In this document: positions 1 to 8,934 of the stretch, in pieces
Layout of the letters: every line of letters starts with the position of its first letter
Numbering within the stretch: position 1 is the first letter of the stretch
From: CAWHHZ01 sp963829355
Lineage (GTDB): Bacteria > Acidobacteriota > Thermoanaerobaculia > Gp7-AA8 > JAHWKK01
Assembly: GCA_963829355.1 (NCBI GenBank)
Contig: CAWHHZ010000002.1
Location: 1-19,284, forward strand
Reading direction: 5' to 3'
Length of the DNA: 19,284 nucleotides
Notes under the pieces: model-generated
The model's database searches: none
Told to the model about the DNA's origin: nothing
The model's input: only the letters and a program-made list of their open reading frames with translations
Position numbers and translations under genes: made by a program

Positions 1-253
1 CCAGCGACCAGAAGGGGTGCCCGAACGTCGCTGGCCGGTTGTGCTCCACGAAAAAGTGACTGTACCAGGCAAATCCGTATCCGATGACCGGCGCGAGAAG
101 AATCCACCAGCGGTTCAGCATGATTCCGGCAACGACGGCGGCGAGCGCCAGCACTGAACCGATCCCGTGCAGGATCCTGGTCCCTTTCCGGCTGTGGGCG
201 CGGACATAGTAAGGCCAGAAGTCAGCAAAGCTCCTGATTCTATCCTTCGACAT
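1..253 (-). CDS. DUF962 / Mpo1-like small membrane protein, 3' end cut by window edge
   Basis: The ATG at 253-251 opens an 84-codon frame that runs off the window, so only the N-terminal part is present. It begins MSKDRIRSFADFWPYYVRAH and continues through a hydrophobic segment (about residues 30-46) to GYGFAWYSHFFVEHNRPATF. This matches the short bacterial DUF962 pattern, with the signature of an aromatic-rich GYG(F/A)W..HFF.E.NRPATF block and scattered histidines (residues around 20, 29, 66, 70 and 78). The yeast relative Mpo1 is an Fe(II)-dependent dioxygenase of 2-hydroxy fatty acids. Whether the roughly 100-residue bacterial form has that activity is not established by this sequence. A GGAGG Shine-Dalgarno lies 5 nt before the ATG. 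The gene is divergent from the small coiled-coil gene at 341. Confidence 0.8.
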   Translation of the reverse strand, partial: MSKDRIRSFADFWPYYVRAHSRKGTRILHGIGSVLALAAVVAGIMLNRWWILLAPVIGYGFAWYSHFFVEHNRPATFGHPFWSL

Positions 254-258
254 CGTCT

Positions 259-263
259 CCTCC
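259..263 (-). promoter_or_regulatory. Shine-Dalgarno of the DUF962 gene
   Basis: GGAGG on the minus strand lies 5 nt upstream of the ATG at 253-251. This strong site fixes the start of the DUF962 gene. Confidence 0.75.
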
Positions 264-340
264 GATGCCGGGATTCTATCGAAGTCAGTGCCGGACGCGA
301 GAAAAGTGATGGCACCACCGTTGCTGCGATCCAATTCGCC

Positions 341-574
341 ATGACAAAGACCGATTTTCAGAAATTCATGCAGGACGTCTTCGGTGATTCGCTCGTGCGG
401 GTCGAGCAGTTCCGTGAGGATCAGTGGGCGAAAGTCGAGAGGAAGATCGCAGAGATTGGCCGGGAATCACTGCATGCTGAGCTCAGCAAGATCGCAGAGC
501 GACTCGATCTGATGGAACAGCGGCTCAGAAAGCTCGAGCACGAACGGGCCGAACAGATGCAGCAAGAGGTCTGA
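341..574 (+). CDS. Small coiled-coil protein of unknown function (77 aa)
   Basis: The 77-residue product starts MTKTDFQKFMQDVFG and is rich in Glu, Lys, Arg and Gln. Its second half (about residues 40-75) has heptad-like hydrophobic spacing (LSKIAERLDLMEQRLRKLE) typical of a coiled coil. There is no signal peptide or membrane segment, so it is probably a small cytosolic oligomer. I do not recognise a family. The frame is open upstream to 167, but that part is Arg/Ser/Pro-rich and reads like the complement of the DUF962 gene, so the ATG at 341 is preferred although no good Shine-Dalgarno precedes it. The stop lies 5 nt from the stop of the convergent Omp85 gene, with no terminator between them. 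The balanced, non-shadow composition argues that it is a real gene. Confidence 0.65.
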   Translation: MTKTDFQKFMQDVFGDSLVRVEQFREDQWAKVERKIAEIGRESLHAELSKIAERLDLMEQRLRKLEHERAEQMQQEV

Positions 575-579
575 TTCGC

Positions 580-3420
580 CTAGAACCCGTAGCCCAGAGT
601 GAGAAACGTCTCGATCGTATCTTCCCACGGCTCGGCGTCGAGCTTGTAACCAACATCAAAGCGGAGCGGCCCGACCGGGGTGAGGTAACGGAAACCGAGG
701 CCGGCTGCATATCTCATCTCGGACAGGTCAATGTTTCCATAGTCCCGCCACACGTTCCCGCCATCCGTGAACACGGCACCTCGCAGCGCTCCGAAGATGG
801 GAAATCGATACTCGACGTTGAACAGAAGCAGACCGTTCCCACCAACCGGGATGAAATCGACGTCTTTTCGCCCCTCTATGTACTCGCTGCAGGGCACTCC
901 CGCGGGGAGATTGGGCACGATCAGAGTCTCGCACGGCACTCCGAGTCGATCGTGACTGAAGCCGCGATGTGAAGCTTCTCCGCCGGAGAGGAAACGCTCG
1001 GCAAACGGAACGAACGAGCCGCTGCCGGTATCGACGAGCGACTCGATCGCACCGAGACGCACGGAAGTGACGATCTGGCTGCTCTCGGTCAGAGGCAGAA
1101 ACACCGTCGATTGCAGATAACCCTTCAGGAAGTTTGTTTCTGCAGAGTAGAGCGGGAACGCGTATTCGAGCGATGAACCGACGTAGAATCCCTCGGTCGG
1201 ATTCACGGCGTCGTTACGACGATCCCAGAACACGCTCGGCGTGATACTCGAGATCTCGATCTCCTGTTCCTCGGGCTCGAGTCCCTCGATCGGTATGGCG
1301 CCGGTCGCGAGCTCACACAGCTCTCCCGATACGCATTCATTGAGCCGATACTCGTAGCGCAGCGACCAGCGGAACTGGTCCCGTACGATCCGGGTCATCT
1401 CCACCGAGGTGCCGAGGCTCTCGATCTTCGCTTTCTCGTCAGCGCGCAGCTCCTCCTCCTTGAACACGGTGATCTGAGTGGGGAGGTCGTAGCCGAGAAT
1501 GAAAGGCTCCCGGAAGTTCATGACGTATCGGTTGAGCCGCTGCGAAATGGTCGTCTCCAGACCGAGGTAGCGGCCCGTACCGAAGAGATTGCGGTGAGCA
1601 ACGGCCGCGGAGCCACGGGCGCCGTCCTCGGTGGAGTAACCGAGTGAGCCGGTGACGGTGAGATTGTTGCCCTCCTCGATCCGGAGCAGGATGTCCCGCA
1701 CGTTCTCAGCCGTGCCGGAGTCGACCGGATCGAGATCCACCAGCCGGAAAATCCCCATCTGGTAAAGACGCTGTTGTGCCTGGAGAAGCTCGCGGTAGCT
1801 GAACGGTTCTCCCGCGTCGATGCGGGCTTTCTGCAGAATCACGTCGGTATCGGTGTAGGAGTTGCCGCGTACAACTACTGATCCAAATCTGACGAGGGGA
1901 CCCTCGACGACCTGATACAGCACCGCAGCCAGACTGCGCTCGTCGTTCCAGTCGAGCTCCGGGCTCACCTGAACTTCGATGTATCCCCGATCTGCATAAA
2001 AGGTCTGAAGCGCCACCAGATCGAGATTCAGTTCCTGAGGATTGAGCGGCTCGCCAGCCGCCAGAAGAAGGTCGGGGAGCTCATCCGCGAGGGCTTCGGC
2101 TCCAAGGACCTCGACCGATTCCACGATCGTCTGCGTTCCTTCGGTGACCGGAAACACGACCTCCAGCGCCTCGCCGTTCAGGCGCACGACGCGAGCTCGT
2201 CCGATATCAGCGCTCCAGAAGCCTTGCAGCCGGTAGAAATTCTCGAGTGCATCCTGATCGTCGGACAACTGCTCGGCAGTCACCCCACCTGGCCTTCTGA
2301 TCAGAGTTCCGATTAGTTGCTGGACCACTCCCGGAGGCCCCGCCGTGACGACTTCCCGCAGTTCGTCGTCCGTGAAATGGATGTTGCCATCGAAACTCAC
2401 GGTCTCGAGTGAGTACTGTTCTCCCGGCTCGATCTGATAGGTAATGACGTAGCGATCGCCCCTCAACTGTTCTGAGGTCTCGATGTCGACGAAATAGAAT
2501 CCGAGCCGCTGGTAGTGATCCAGGATGCGGTCCGCCGCGCGAATGATCCGATCCTCGCTGTATCCGTCGTCCTCGGCGAATGGAATCAGGCGTCTCACTG
2601 CCTTTCGGGGAACACCTTCCACGACCACCTCAACCAGAGGCCCCACTTCCAGTTCGTACTGGAGCGCCACCGACGCACTGGCGGAATCATAGACGGCGTC
2701 GATGAAGCGAACCTGCGCCATGCGGTGATCTCTGCGCAGCAGGTAGCGTCGCATCCTGCGCGCATCCTCTCGTGCCTCGTTCAGTTCATACAACCCACCC
2801 AAGTCGCTCTTCATCTGCTGGATGAGCGTCTCCCGCGAGAATGGGGCGGGCGACCCCTGCAGCTCGATCGACCCGATCCTCGCCCTCGGCCCGGAGGTCA
2901 CATGGAAGATGACGTTTGCCACATTTCCCTGACGGTCGAACCGCACCTCCGGGTCCACTGTGGCTTCGAGGTATCCCTCACGCTGATACTCTCTCACCAT
3001 ATCCACGGCGGCCTGATCGACACGATCCAGGCTGAGAATCTCGGCGGCTTCGACTCCTGGTTCGCGCTTGATGCCGTCGAGAAGCTCTCCGTCCGTCTCG
3101 AAGGTGACCTCTCCTACCCGATACTGGAGCGAAAGCCGGAACGTGATGGCGATGGTGTCGCCGAACTGTTCGGCCTCTACGCGGACGTCTCGGAAGGTGC
3201 CGGTACCGAACAGCGCCTTGATGGAGCTTTGAAGATCCACGATCGAGAGTGGCTTACCCACTTCGATCCTCACCAGTCTTGCGAGCGGCTCGGGATCGAA
3301 TTCGGAATCGGCCTCGAATTCGATCGACGAGACCGGGATCCCCACATATTCAAACTGGGCGACGGCCGGCATCGCGACGAGTCCGATCAGGAGGATGCTG
3401 AAAAAGTAGATCTTCTTCAT
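580..3420 (-). CDS. Omp85 outer-membrane assembly protein (BamA/TamA family) with about seven POTRA repeats
   Basis: The 946-residue product inserts or exports beta-barrel outer-membrane proteins. It has a Sec signal peptide (MKKIYFFSILLIGLVAMPAVA, likely cut near residue 21). The periplasmic part reads as seven POTRA-like units at about 28-98, 100-177, 178-260, 261-333, 334-428, 429-507 and 508-584, most ending in a V.EG or I.PG turn and carrying a YxxxGY/F motif. A beta-barrel of about 360 residues follows. It contains the loop-6 motif GGEASHRGF, the FTDGGNVW segment common in this family, and a terminal ...LTLGYGF ending in Phe. The ATG overlaps the tamB stop by one base (TAATG), which implies translational coupling. 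The frame is open 39 codons further upstream, but those overlap tamB and would hide the signal peptide. Adjacency to tamB suggests a TamA-like partner, whereas the POTRA number exceeds the 3 of TamA and 5 of E. coli BamA. Which of the two roles it plays is left open. Confidence 0.93.
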   Translation of the reverse strand: MKKIYFFSILLIGLVAMPAVAQFEYVGIPVSSIEFEADSEFDPEPLARLVRIEVGKPLSIVDLQSSIKALFGTGTFRDVRVEAEQFGDTIAITFRLSLQYRVGEVTFETDGELLDGIKREPGVEAAEILSLDRVDQAAVDMVREYQREGYLEATVDPEVRFDRQGNVANVIFHVTSGPRARIGSIELQGSPAPFSRETLIQQMKSDLGGLYELNEAREDARRMRRYLLRRDHRMAQVRFIDAVYDSASASVALQYELEVGPLVEVVVEGVPRKAVRRLIPFAEDDGYSEDRIIRAADRILDHYQRLGFYFVDIETSEQLRGDRYVITYQIEPGEQYSLETVSFDGNIHFTDDELREVVTAGPPGVVQQLIGTLIRRPGGVTAEQLSDDQDALENFYRLQGFWSADIGRARVVRLNGEALEVVFPVTEGTQTIVESVEVLGAEALADELPDLLLAAGEPLNPQELNLDLVALQTFYADRGYIEVQVSPELDWNDERSLAAVLYQVVEGPLVRFGSVVVRGNSYTDTDVILQKARIDAGEPFSYRELLQAQQRLYQMGIFRLVDLDPVDSGTAENVRDILLRIEEGNNLTVTGSLGYSTEDGARGSAAVAHRNLFGTGRYLGLETTISQRLNRYVMNFREPFILGYDLPTQITVFKEEELRADEKAKIESLGTSVEMTRIVRDQFRWSLRYEYRLNECVSGELCELATGAIPIEGLEPEEQEIEISSITPSVFWDRRNDAVNPTEGFYVGSSLEYAFPLYSAETNFLKGYLQSTVFLPLTESSQIVTSVRLGAIESLVDTGSGSFVPFAERFLSGGEASHRGFSHDRLGVPCETLIVPNLPAGVPCSEYIEGRKDVDFIPVGGNGLLLFNVEYRFPIFGALRGAVFTDGGNVWRDYGNIDLSEMRYAAGLGFRYLTPVGPLRFDVGYKLDAEPWEDTIETFLTLGYGF

Positions 3421-6400
3421 TACCACCGTGCCTCGTATCGCCTTCTGAATCTCGCGTCGATTGCGTTGATGATGTAGCTGTCCGCCTTCTCCGAGTCTCG
3501 CGTAAACTGCAGGATCCAGTCGCCCGTCACCTGCCACTGGATGATCTCCACATTCTGAGAACTGGCGGTATCGTAGATGACGATGACGAACAGATCATGG
3601 GAGATCTGCTTCTCCAGCGTCACGGTCGGATTGAATCCGGAGGTCCCGACCGTATCGACCCTCACCGCATCCGCGAACGGAATGATACGCGTGCCGATTG
3701 CCTCGCCAACCTGAGAGAGCAGGAGCGCGGTTCCGGCCTGTGAGACCGATCTTCCTCCGAGCATCGCCGGACCACCCGCGCCGAGACCCGAAAACAGGCT
3801 CAGCAGAGTCAGGTCGCCGACAGGGGGATCGCTCGAGATGTTCGGCGTGATCCTGTCGAGGGTCCCGGTGAGATTTACCGTCAGCTCGTACTCCTCGACC
3901 TCTCCAAGAGTCTGGCCCCTCGAGGTCATCACTCCCTCAGCAGTGACATCGAAGTATGGGTCGTTCCTGAACGGGTTTTGGAACGACACCGTACCCTGAA
4001 CGATCCTGTAGCTCACATCCTGGAACTCGAATGTTCCACCTTCATTGATCGTCACACGTCCGAGGATGATCGGATTGGCTAGCGTCCCCGTGACGTCGAG
4101 GTCCGCGCTCCCGGTCATATCGGCGACGTTGTTCTGGATCGCGAGCGTGTCGTTCGCGGTGACGTCGATCATCAGCGAGATGTGATCCTGCCACGTCGCC
4201 GCGAGTTGCGGCACCACCGCCTGTCGCTCCAGCACTCGTTCGAGAATGAGCTGTGTCAGGTCGAACTCCTCGTAGTAAACCGCCCGATCGACGACGACGT
4301 CACCCTGCAACTGGAGCCGTTCCGTATCGCCAGATAGAAGCAGATCGGCATCACCAGCCAACGTGATGCCATCGAAATAGCGCAGCGTCACGTCCTCCGC
4401 CTGAAGATTGATCCTGATGCGCGAGGGCTGCATACCCTGCAGTGTCACGAATCCACCCGCGACGATCTCACCGCCTCCAAGCGTCGCCCTCAGCGCATCG
4501 ATCTCCACTCGATCACCCTGCAGGATCAACGAACCATAGACATTGCTGATCAACTGCGGAAAACCAGGGAATCTGAGGCTTGCGTCACGCAGCTCTGCAG
4601 TGCCACGGAAGCGGGGGCTCGAGATACTTCCACCGATGTCGGCCTGTACTGAAATTGTCCCATCGGCCTGGGCATCAGGCACGAGCAACTGCATCAGAGC
4701 GAGGTCCAGCGAACCACGGAGAACGAGGTCAATCTGCTGGTTGTCCACGAGCGAGATCGTCCCGTCGACGAAGAAGTCGGTCTCTCTGGTTCTGAGCGCG
4801 ACATCGTCGAGTACGAGACTCCCATTGGAGAGAGCGAATCGGATCGGGTCGAGCGCCTGAATCCGCTCTCCACCGACCGTGAGATCGAGACGCGTAACAG
4901 TACCGCCGATCTCCAGGGCTTCGAGCGATGTGACCGAACCGCCGAGATCGAGATCGGCCGTCAGAGCGCCCTTCAGTTGCAACCCACTGTCGGGGTTGAC
5001 GATCTCCATCAGGCGTTCCAGATCCTCAACCGCAATATTCACGTCCCCAGAGAGCTCTCCCTCTGCACCGAGACGTCCTTCTCCGACAATGGTTAGAGTG
5101 TCGAATGCGGCCCCGCGTACCACGAGATCACCGTCGCGGACCGCAAGGTAGAACCTTGGCTGCTCAGCCTCCGGAGGAATCGGGCTGCCAAGGATCGAGC
5201 CGTCGACGAGAGTTGCCTCGATGACGAGCTCCGGACTCTCCAGCGTCCCCGCTCCGCTCGAGGTGATCTGCAGCTTGCCGTCCACGATCCCCTCGAGGCT
5301 GGCCAGAAGACCCACCAGGGACAAATCGATCGTCGTCGGCTGCACGACGTACGAGAACTCTCCAGACTCGAAGTCGTAACTCGCTTCTCCGATCAGAACT
5401 CCTGCCGGCGCCGTCACCTCGAAGTGCCGGACATCGAGGCTTCCCTGATCGAATCTCAGATCGGCGACTGCGACGTCGATCGGTTCTCCCGCGATTGAAC
5501 CGTTACGAAGAGTGATCGTTCCCGCGCCCCCGAGAGTATCGATGGGACCCTCGAGATGAAGCGTCCCGGTGACATTCCCCTCGATCGGAAGATCCGCAAA
5601 GTCGAGAAAAGCCGCGATGTCGCCGACCGGATACGATTCCGCTCCAACGTCGAGATCGAACGAAAGGTTTCCTTCTCCGGGAAGCCAGCTCACCGATCCG
5701 TTCAGCGCCAGACGGGAGTTGTCCTGACGCACGAGCAGATCGTTGAATCGCACGATGCCACGGTCGGGCGTGCCTTTCACCGTGAGCTTTCCGGTCGCGA
5801 GACCCGTTCCACCCTGGATCTCGAGATTGACGAGATCGAGAGCCTGCTGAACAGGCCATGAATCAGCATTCATCGCCAGATCGAAAACAGGCTCTCCATT
5901 CTCCGGGAATCGGATCGTCCCATCGAGTGCGAGAACGGCATCACCTTTCGTGAAGCGTCCACGGTCGAGCTTCAGGGTTTCGCGTGCTCCCATCCAGGTC
6001 ACGTCGACCCGGGCGGTGCCGATCGGGACATTGTTGTACAGGGCATCGGTTGCGTCGATCGACGCAACCACGACCGGCTCTGAAAGCTCGCCCCGGATCG
6101 TACCGGTGATCGTGCCGGCTCCACCCAGCCCCAGGAGCTCGAAGTCTGCTGATCCCATAGAGCGGCCGAAGTTGACCGCGAGCTGATCGAGCTCCGTGAA
6201 GTCATCACTCTCGATCCTGTACGACAAATCCGTTTCGAGATTCTCGAGACCGAGAGTGCCGGAGAACGTGATGACGCTTTCCGGGAGACGCAGTCGCGAG
6301 GGATCGCGGAACCTGAGAACACCATCGTTGATCGCGAACTCGGTCCTGCCCGAGGCCGGCATCGGATAAGGAGCGTCACCGAACGCAACGGCTCCTGGCT

Positions 6401-7676
6401 TGAGCGACGCAGTGCCGGACCCCGTGCCTCCGAGCAGATCGTCCTGCACGAACTCGTAACGCAGGGATCCGTCGATCGCTCCACGAAGACCCGTTTCCTC
6501 TACATTCCAGTCCCCGAGCAGTGCCTCGAGTGAGACCGACCTGTAGTTGAGCTCCACCGACATCGGCCTCGGCTCCTCGAAGCTGCTGAGGGTCCAGGTC
6601 CCGGTCACCGTGCCTCCTCCATACTGGGCGGAGGCGATGTCGACGATCGCCTGGTCCCCAGTGATGCGAAGAGACGCCCGTAGATCCTCGAGCAGGTATC
6701 CGGCTGCGGCAATCGATGGAGAGGACACCTCGCCAGTCAAACGGAAGTCGCCAGCGGTCCCTTTCAGAACGGTATCGAAGCTGACCGGTCCCTCGAGATC
6801 CTGATCCAGATTCATCACATCCGCAATTCTTGCGAGGCCCGTTTTCCCTTCGATCTCGAGCTCGTAGCTGACTTCGCCCCCGATATTCAGCGTACCGGAA
6901 AGCGCAAGCGACAGATCATCGCTCCTGACTCGAGCACCTCGGAGAATCAGAGTCTTGTCCGCAAACGTGAGACCACTGCGCAAGCTGACCTCCAGCGGAT
7001 CCCAGTCCCGGTACTCGACCGTACCGGATTCCGCCACTACGATCCCGCGATAGACGCCTTCATCCATGTTCGGATCGATGTTGGCGTTGACCTGCCTGAG
7101 CTCGGCGGTGAGATCACGCCGGTGGTCCTGATAAACGAGATGCCCGCCACGGATCTCGATGTCGTTCATCTCGATCCGCGCGATCTCGAATCGACGCGGC
7201 TCTCCCCGCTTCCACCCGGGGAGGTTGTGGCTGAGCGGAGCACCTTCCGGGAAAATCTCGATGAAGACCTCGGGGTCGTACACCTCGATCGTTCCGACTC
7301 TGACCACCCGCTGCCTGAACGACTCGACGCCTCCCTCGAGCACGATTCGTGGAACGATCGCCAGCCAGGGATGCGACGCCCCCTCAACGTTGGCGATTCT
7401 CACATCCTCGAGGATGACCGAGGTGACGCGGCCACGCTCGATCGTCACGCTTCCGATCGTCACCTCTCTGTCCATCCTGGATTCGAGAGTGGCTTCGATC
7501 CTTCGGGCGACGAGACTCTCAAATGAGGTGGAGCCGGTGTAGTACCAGGCACCGAACGCGATCAGAAGCACCAGACCCAGGCCGATCAGCAGAGCCCAGA
7601 CCAGAGGCCGCACGCAGCCTCGGCGCCGGCGAGTCGCCTCCGGCTCGATCTCTGGAGTCTGTTGTTCGGCGGTCAT
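3420..7676 (-). CDS. tamB: TamB-type translocation/assembly protein (AsmA-like, DUF490 C-terminus)
   Basis: The 1418-residue protein would span the periplasm as a long beta-rich groove anchored in the inner membrane. In characterised relatives this structure moves phospholipid or helps outer-membrane protein assembly together with an Omp85 partner. Residues 16-19 are Arg and are followed by one membrane helix (about 24-45, PLVWALLIGLGLVLLIAFG). The body is over a thousand residues of repeated short beta-strand units (G.....G.L.L.G......V) without cysteines or catalytic motifs. The last 300 or so residues carry the TamB signature, including GRVTINEGGTFEF, VSFQNPFRNDPYFDV and a glycine-rich LLSLFSGLGAGGPAMLGG stretch. 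The ATG at 7676 lies 7 nt after the gckA stop. A GTG at 7712, inside gckA, is an alternative. It is the middle gene of the gckA-tamB-Omp85 unit and is coupled to the next gene by a one-base overlap. Confidence 0.92.
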   Translation of the reverse strand: MTAEQQTPEIEPEATRRRRGCVRPLVWALLIGLGLVLLIAFGAWYYTGSTSFESLVARRIEATLESRMDREVTIGSVTIERGRVTSVILEDVRIANVEGASHPWLAIVPRIVLEGGVESFRQRVVRVGTIEVYDPEVFIEIFPEGAPLSHNLPGWKRGEPRRFEIARIEMNDIEIRGGHLVYQDHRRDLTAELRQVNANIDPNMDEGVYRGIVVAESGTVEYRDWDPLEVSLRSGLTFADKTLILRGARVRSDDLSLALSGTLNIGGEVSYELEIEGKTGLARIADVMNLDQDLEGPVSFDTVLKGTAGDFRLTGEVSSPSIAAAGYLLEDLRASLRITGDQAIVDIASAQYGGGTVTGTWTLSSFEEPRPMSVELNYRSVSLEALLGDWNVEETGLRGAIDGSLRYEFVQDDLLGGTGSGTASLKPGAVAFGDAPYPMPASGRTEFAINDGVLRFRDPSRLRLPESVITFSGTLGLENLETDLSYRIESDDFTELDQLAVNFGRSMGSADFELLGLGGAGTITGTIRGELSEPVVVASIDATDALYNNVPIGTARVDVTWMGARETLKLDRGRFTKGDAVLALDGTIRFPENGEPVFDLAMNADSWPVQQALDLVNLEIQGGTGLATGKLTVKGTPDRGIVRFNDLLVRQDNSRLALNGSVSWLPGEGNLSFDLDVGAESYPVGDIAAFLDFADLPIEGNVTGTLHLEGPIDTLGGAGTITLRNGSIAGEPIDVAVADLRFDQGSLDVRHFEVTAPAGVLIGEASYDFESGEFSYVVQPTTIDLSLVGLLASLEGIVDGKLQITSSGAGTLESPELVIEATLVDGSILGSPIPPEAEQPRFYLAVRDGDLVVRGAAFDTLTIVGEGRLGAEGELSGDVNIAVEDLERLMEIVNPDSGLQLKGALTADLDLGGSVTSLEALEIGGTVTRLDLTVGGERIQALDPIRFALSNGSLVLDDVALRTRETDFFVDGTISLVDNQQIDLVLRGSLDLALMQLLVPDAQADGTISVQADIGGSISSPRFRGTAELRDASLRFPGFPQLISNVYGSLILQGDRVEIDALRATLGGGEIVAGGFVTLQGMQPSRIRINLQAEDVTLRYFDGITLAGDADLLLSGDTERLQLQGDVVVDRAVYYEEFDLTQLILERVLERQAVVPQLAATWQDHISLMIDVTANDTLAIQNNVADMTGSADLDVTGTLANPIILGRVTINEGGTFEFQDVSYRIVQGTVSFQNPFRNDPYFDVTAEGVMTSRGQTLGEVEEYELTVNLTGTLDRITPNISSDPPVGDLTLLSLFSGLGAGGPAMLGGRSVSQAGTALLLSQVGEAIGTRIIPFADAVRVDTVGTSGFNPTVTLEKQISHDLFVIVIYDTASSQNVEIIQWQVTGDWILQFTRDSEKADSYIINAIDARFRRRYEARW

Positions 7677-7683
7677 ATCGTAG

Positions 7684-8934
7684 TCACGCTCGGGCAAGGA
7701 TGAACAGGTCACGCAGATTGTTTCCGGTCGGCCCCTTCGTGATCTTGCCTGCGTATCGTTCGACGATCGAGAGCGAGTCGGACTGCTCGAGAACCTGTGC
7801 GACGTCTGCCCGCGAGAGGTTCACGCCCGGATAACGATCGGGTGTCACGACATAACCCGCCGCGTCAGTCTCTCCATCCACGCCGTCTGAGCTCGCAACG
7901 AGTGCAAAAGCGCCCCCCGCTCCTCCACGCCGGAGACGCTCACCGAGGCGCACGGCGAGCTCGCTGCAACGACCACCGCGGCCGGTGCCTCTGACTCTCA
8001 CGGTCGGCTCGCCTCCGGCTACCAGCATCTCTCCGGGGGACAGAGACGACAGCAGCTCGTCGAGCCGCGCCGCGACCTCGTCGACGTCACCATTCAACTC
8101 TTCCTCCACTGCCCGTGATGCGAATCCCGTCTTCGAAGCCGTCTCGACCGTCTGGTTGACCAGCGTCCCGTTGTCTCCCATGAGGAATGACTCATGACCA
8201 GGCAGCTCTCTCGGTGTCTCAGGAACTCTACCGGAGCGGAGAATGGCAGCCAGTCGATCGCATTCCGGATCTCTCAGCCCTTGCAGGATCTCGGCCGCCT
8301 CCTCGTTGGTCGTCGAATCTGCAAGAGTTGGCCCCGACCCGACGTCGTGCCACGATCCGCGAGACACATCTGATAAAACGAGAGTCACGGTGCCGGCCGG
8401 CAAAAGAGAACCGAGCCGTCCCCCCTTGAGTGCTGAAAGGTGCTTTCTCACCGTGTTGACCTTCTCGATCGGCAAACCCGACTGCAGGAGAACGGTGTTG
8501 GCGTGGATCAGGTCCTCTCGCGTGAAAAATGGCTCGAGAGGCTTGGCCATCGATGCCGAGGTGCCGCCCGAGAGCAGGACGACGACCTGAAACTCTCCGC
8601 AACGCTGGGCGAATGTCGTCAGTGCTTCCCCCGCTCCGAAGCTTGCCTGACTCATGGCCGGATGCGTGCCCTGAACGACGTCGACGAACGGAGGAAAGGC
8701 GTCCTGGACATAATCGGCGGGGTATGCAGCGAATCCCTCGACGACAGACAGCGCAGAGGCGACGCCCTTGAACATCCCCGAGGCGCACTTCCCCAGACAG
8801 ATCACTGAAAGAGGCTCTCCCAGAACGCTCTGAACTTCCTCCCGCTCGAGCGCCCTTCTCGTGAGAATCGCAGGCGTCGTGCGGTAGAGAGCCGTCCGGT
8901 AGATCTCGATGAGCGTGTTTTCGATTCCTGTCAT
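7684..8934 (-). CDS. gckA: Glycerate 2-kinase (DUF4147 / MOFRL family)
   Basis: This enzyme phosphorylates D-glycerate with ATP to 2-phosphoglycerate, feeding lower glycolysis from serine, glyoxylate or sugar-acid breakdown. The 416-residue product shows the family motifs in order: LGKCASGM near 47-54, LLSGGTSA at 120-127, NTVRKHLSALKGGRL at 160-174, LSDVS at 187-191, GSGPT at 199-203, then in the C-terminal MOFRL domain GGEPTV, GRGGRCSELA, SSDGVDGETDAAG and GPTGNNLRDLF. The usual GGRN(Q)E segment reads GGRCSE here, a conservative family variant. The length is typical. The ATG at 8934 starts the protein at the normal position; no strong Shine-Dalgarno is visible. It is first in the unit with tamB and the Omp85 gene; no metabolic link to outer-membrane assembly is known, so the arrangement probably reflects shared transcription only. 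Confidence 0.92.
   Translation of the reverse strand: MTGIENTLIEIYRTALYRTTPAILTRRALEREEVQSVLGEPLSVICLGKCASGMFKGVASALSVVEGFAAYPADYVQDAFPPFVDVVQGTHPAMSQASFGAGEALTTFAQRCGEFQVVVLLSGGTSASMAKPLEPFFTREDLIHANTVLLQSGLPIEKVNTVRKHLSALKGGRLGSLLPAGTVTLVLSDVSRGSWHDVGSGPTLADSTTNEEAAEILQGLRDPECDRLAAILRSGRVPETPRELPGHESFLMGDNGTLVNQTVETASKTGFASRAVEEELNGDVDEVAARLDELLSSLSPGEMLVAGGEPTVRVRGTGRGGRCSELAVRLGERLRRGGAGGAFALVASSDGVDGETDAAGYVVTPDRYPGVNLSRADVAQVLEQSDSLSIVERYAGKITKGPTGNNLRDLFILARA

Noticed and set aside
2515..3477. A 320-codon open frame opposite the Omp85 gene
   Set aside because: It is the complement of a clear conserved gene and has no domain, signal or start site of its own.
3421..3537. A 39-codon N-terminal extension of the Omp85 protein
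   Set aside because: It overlaps the tamB end and would place a polar stretch before an obvious signal peptide that starts at 3420.
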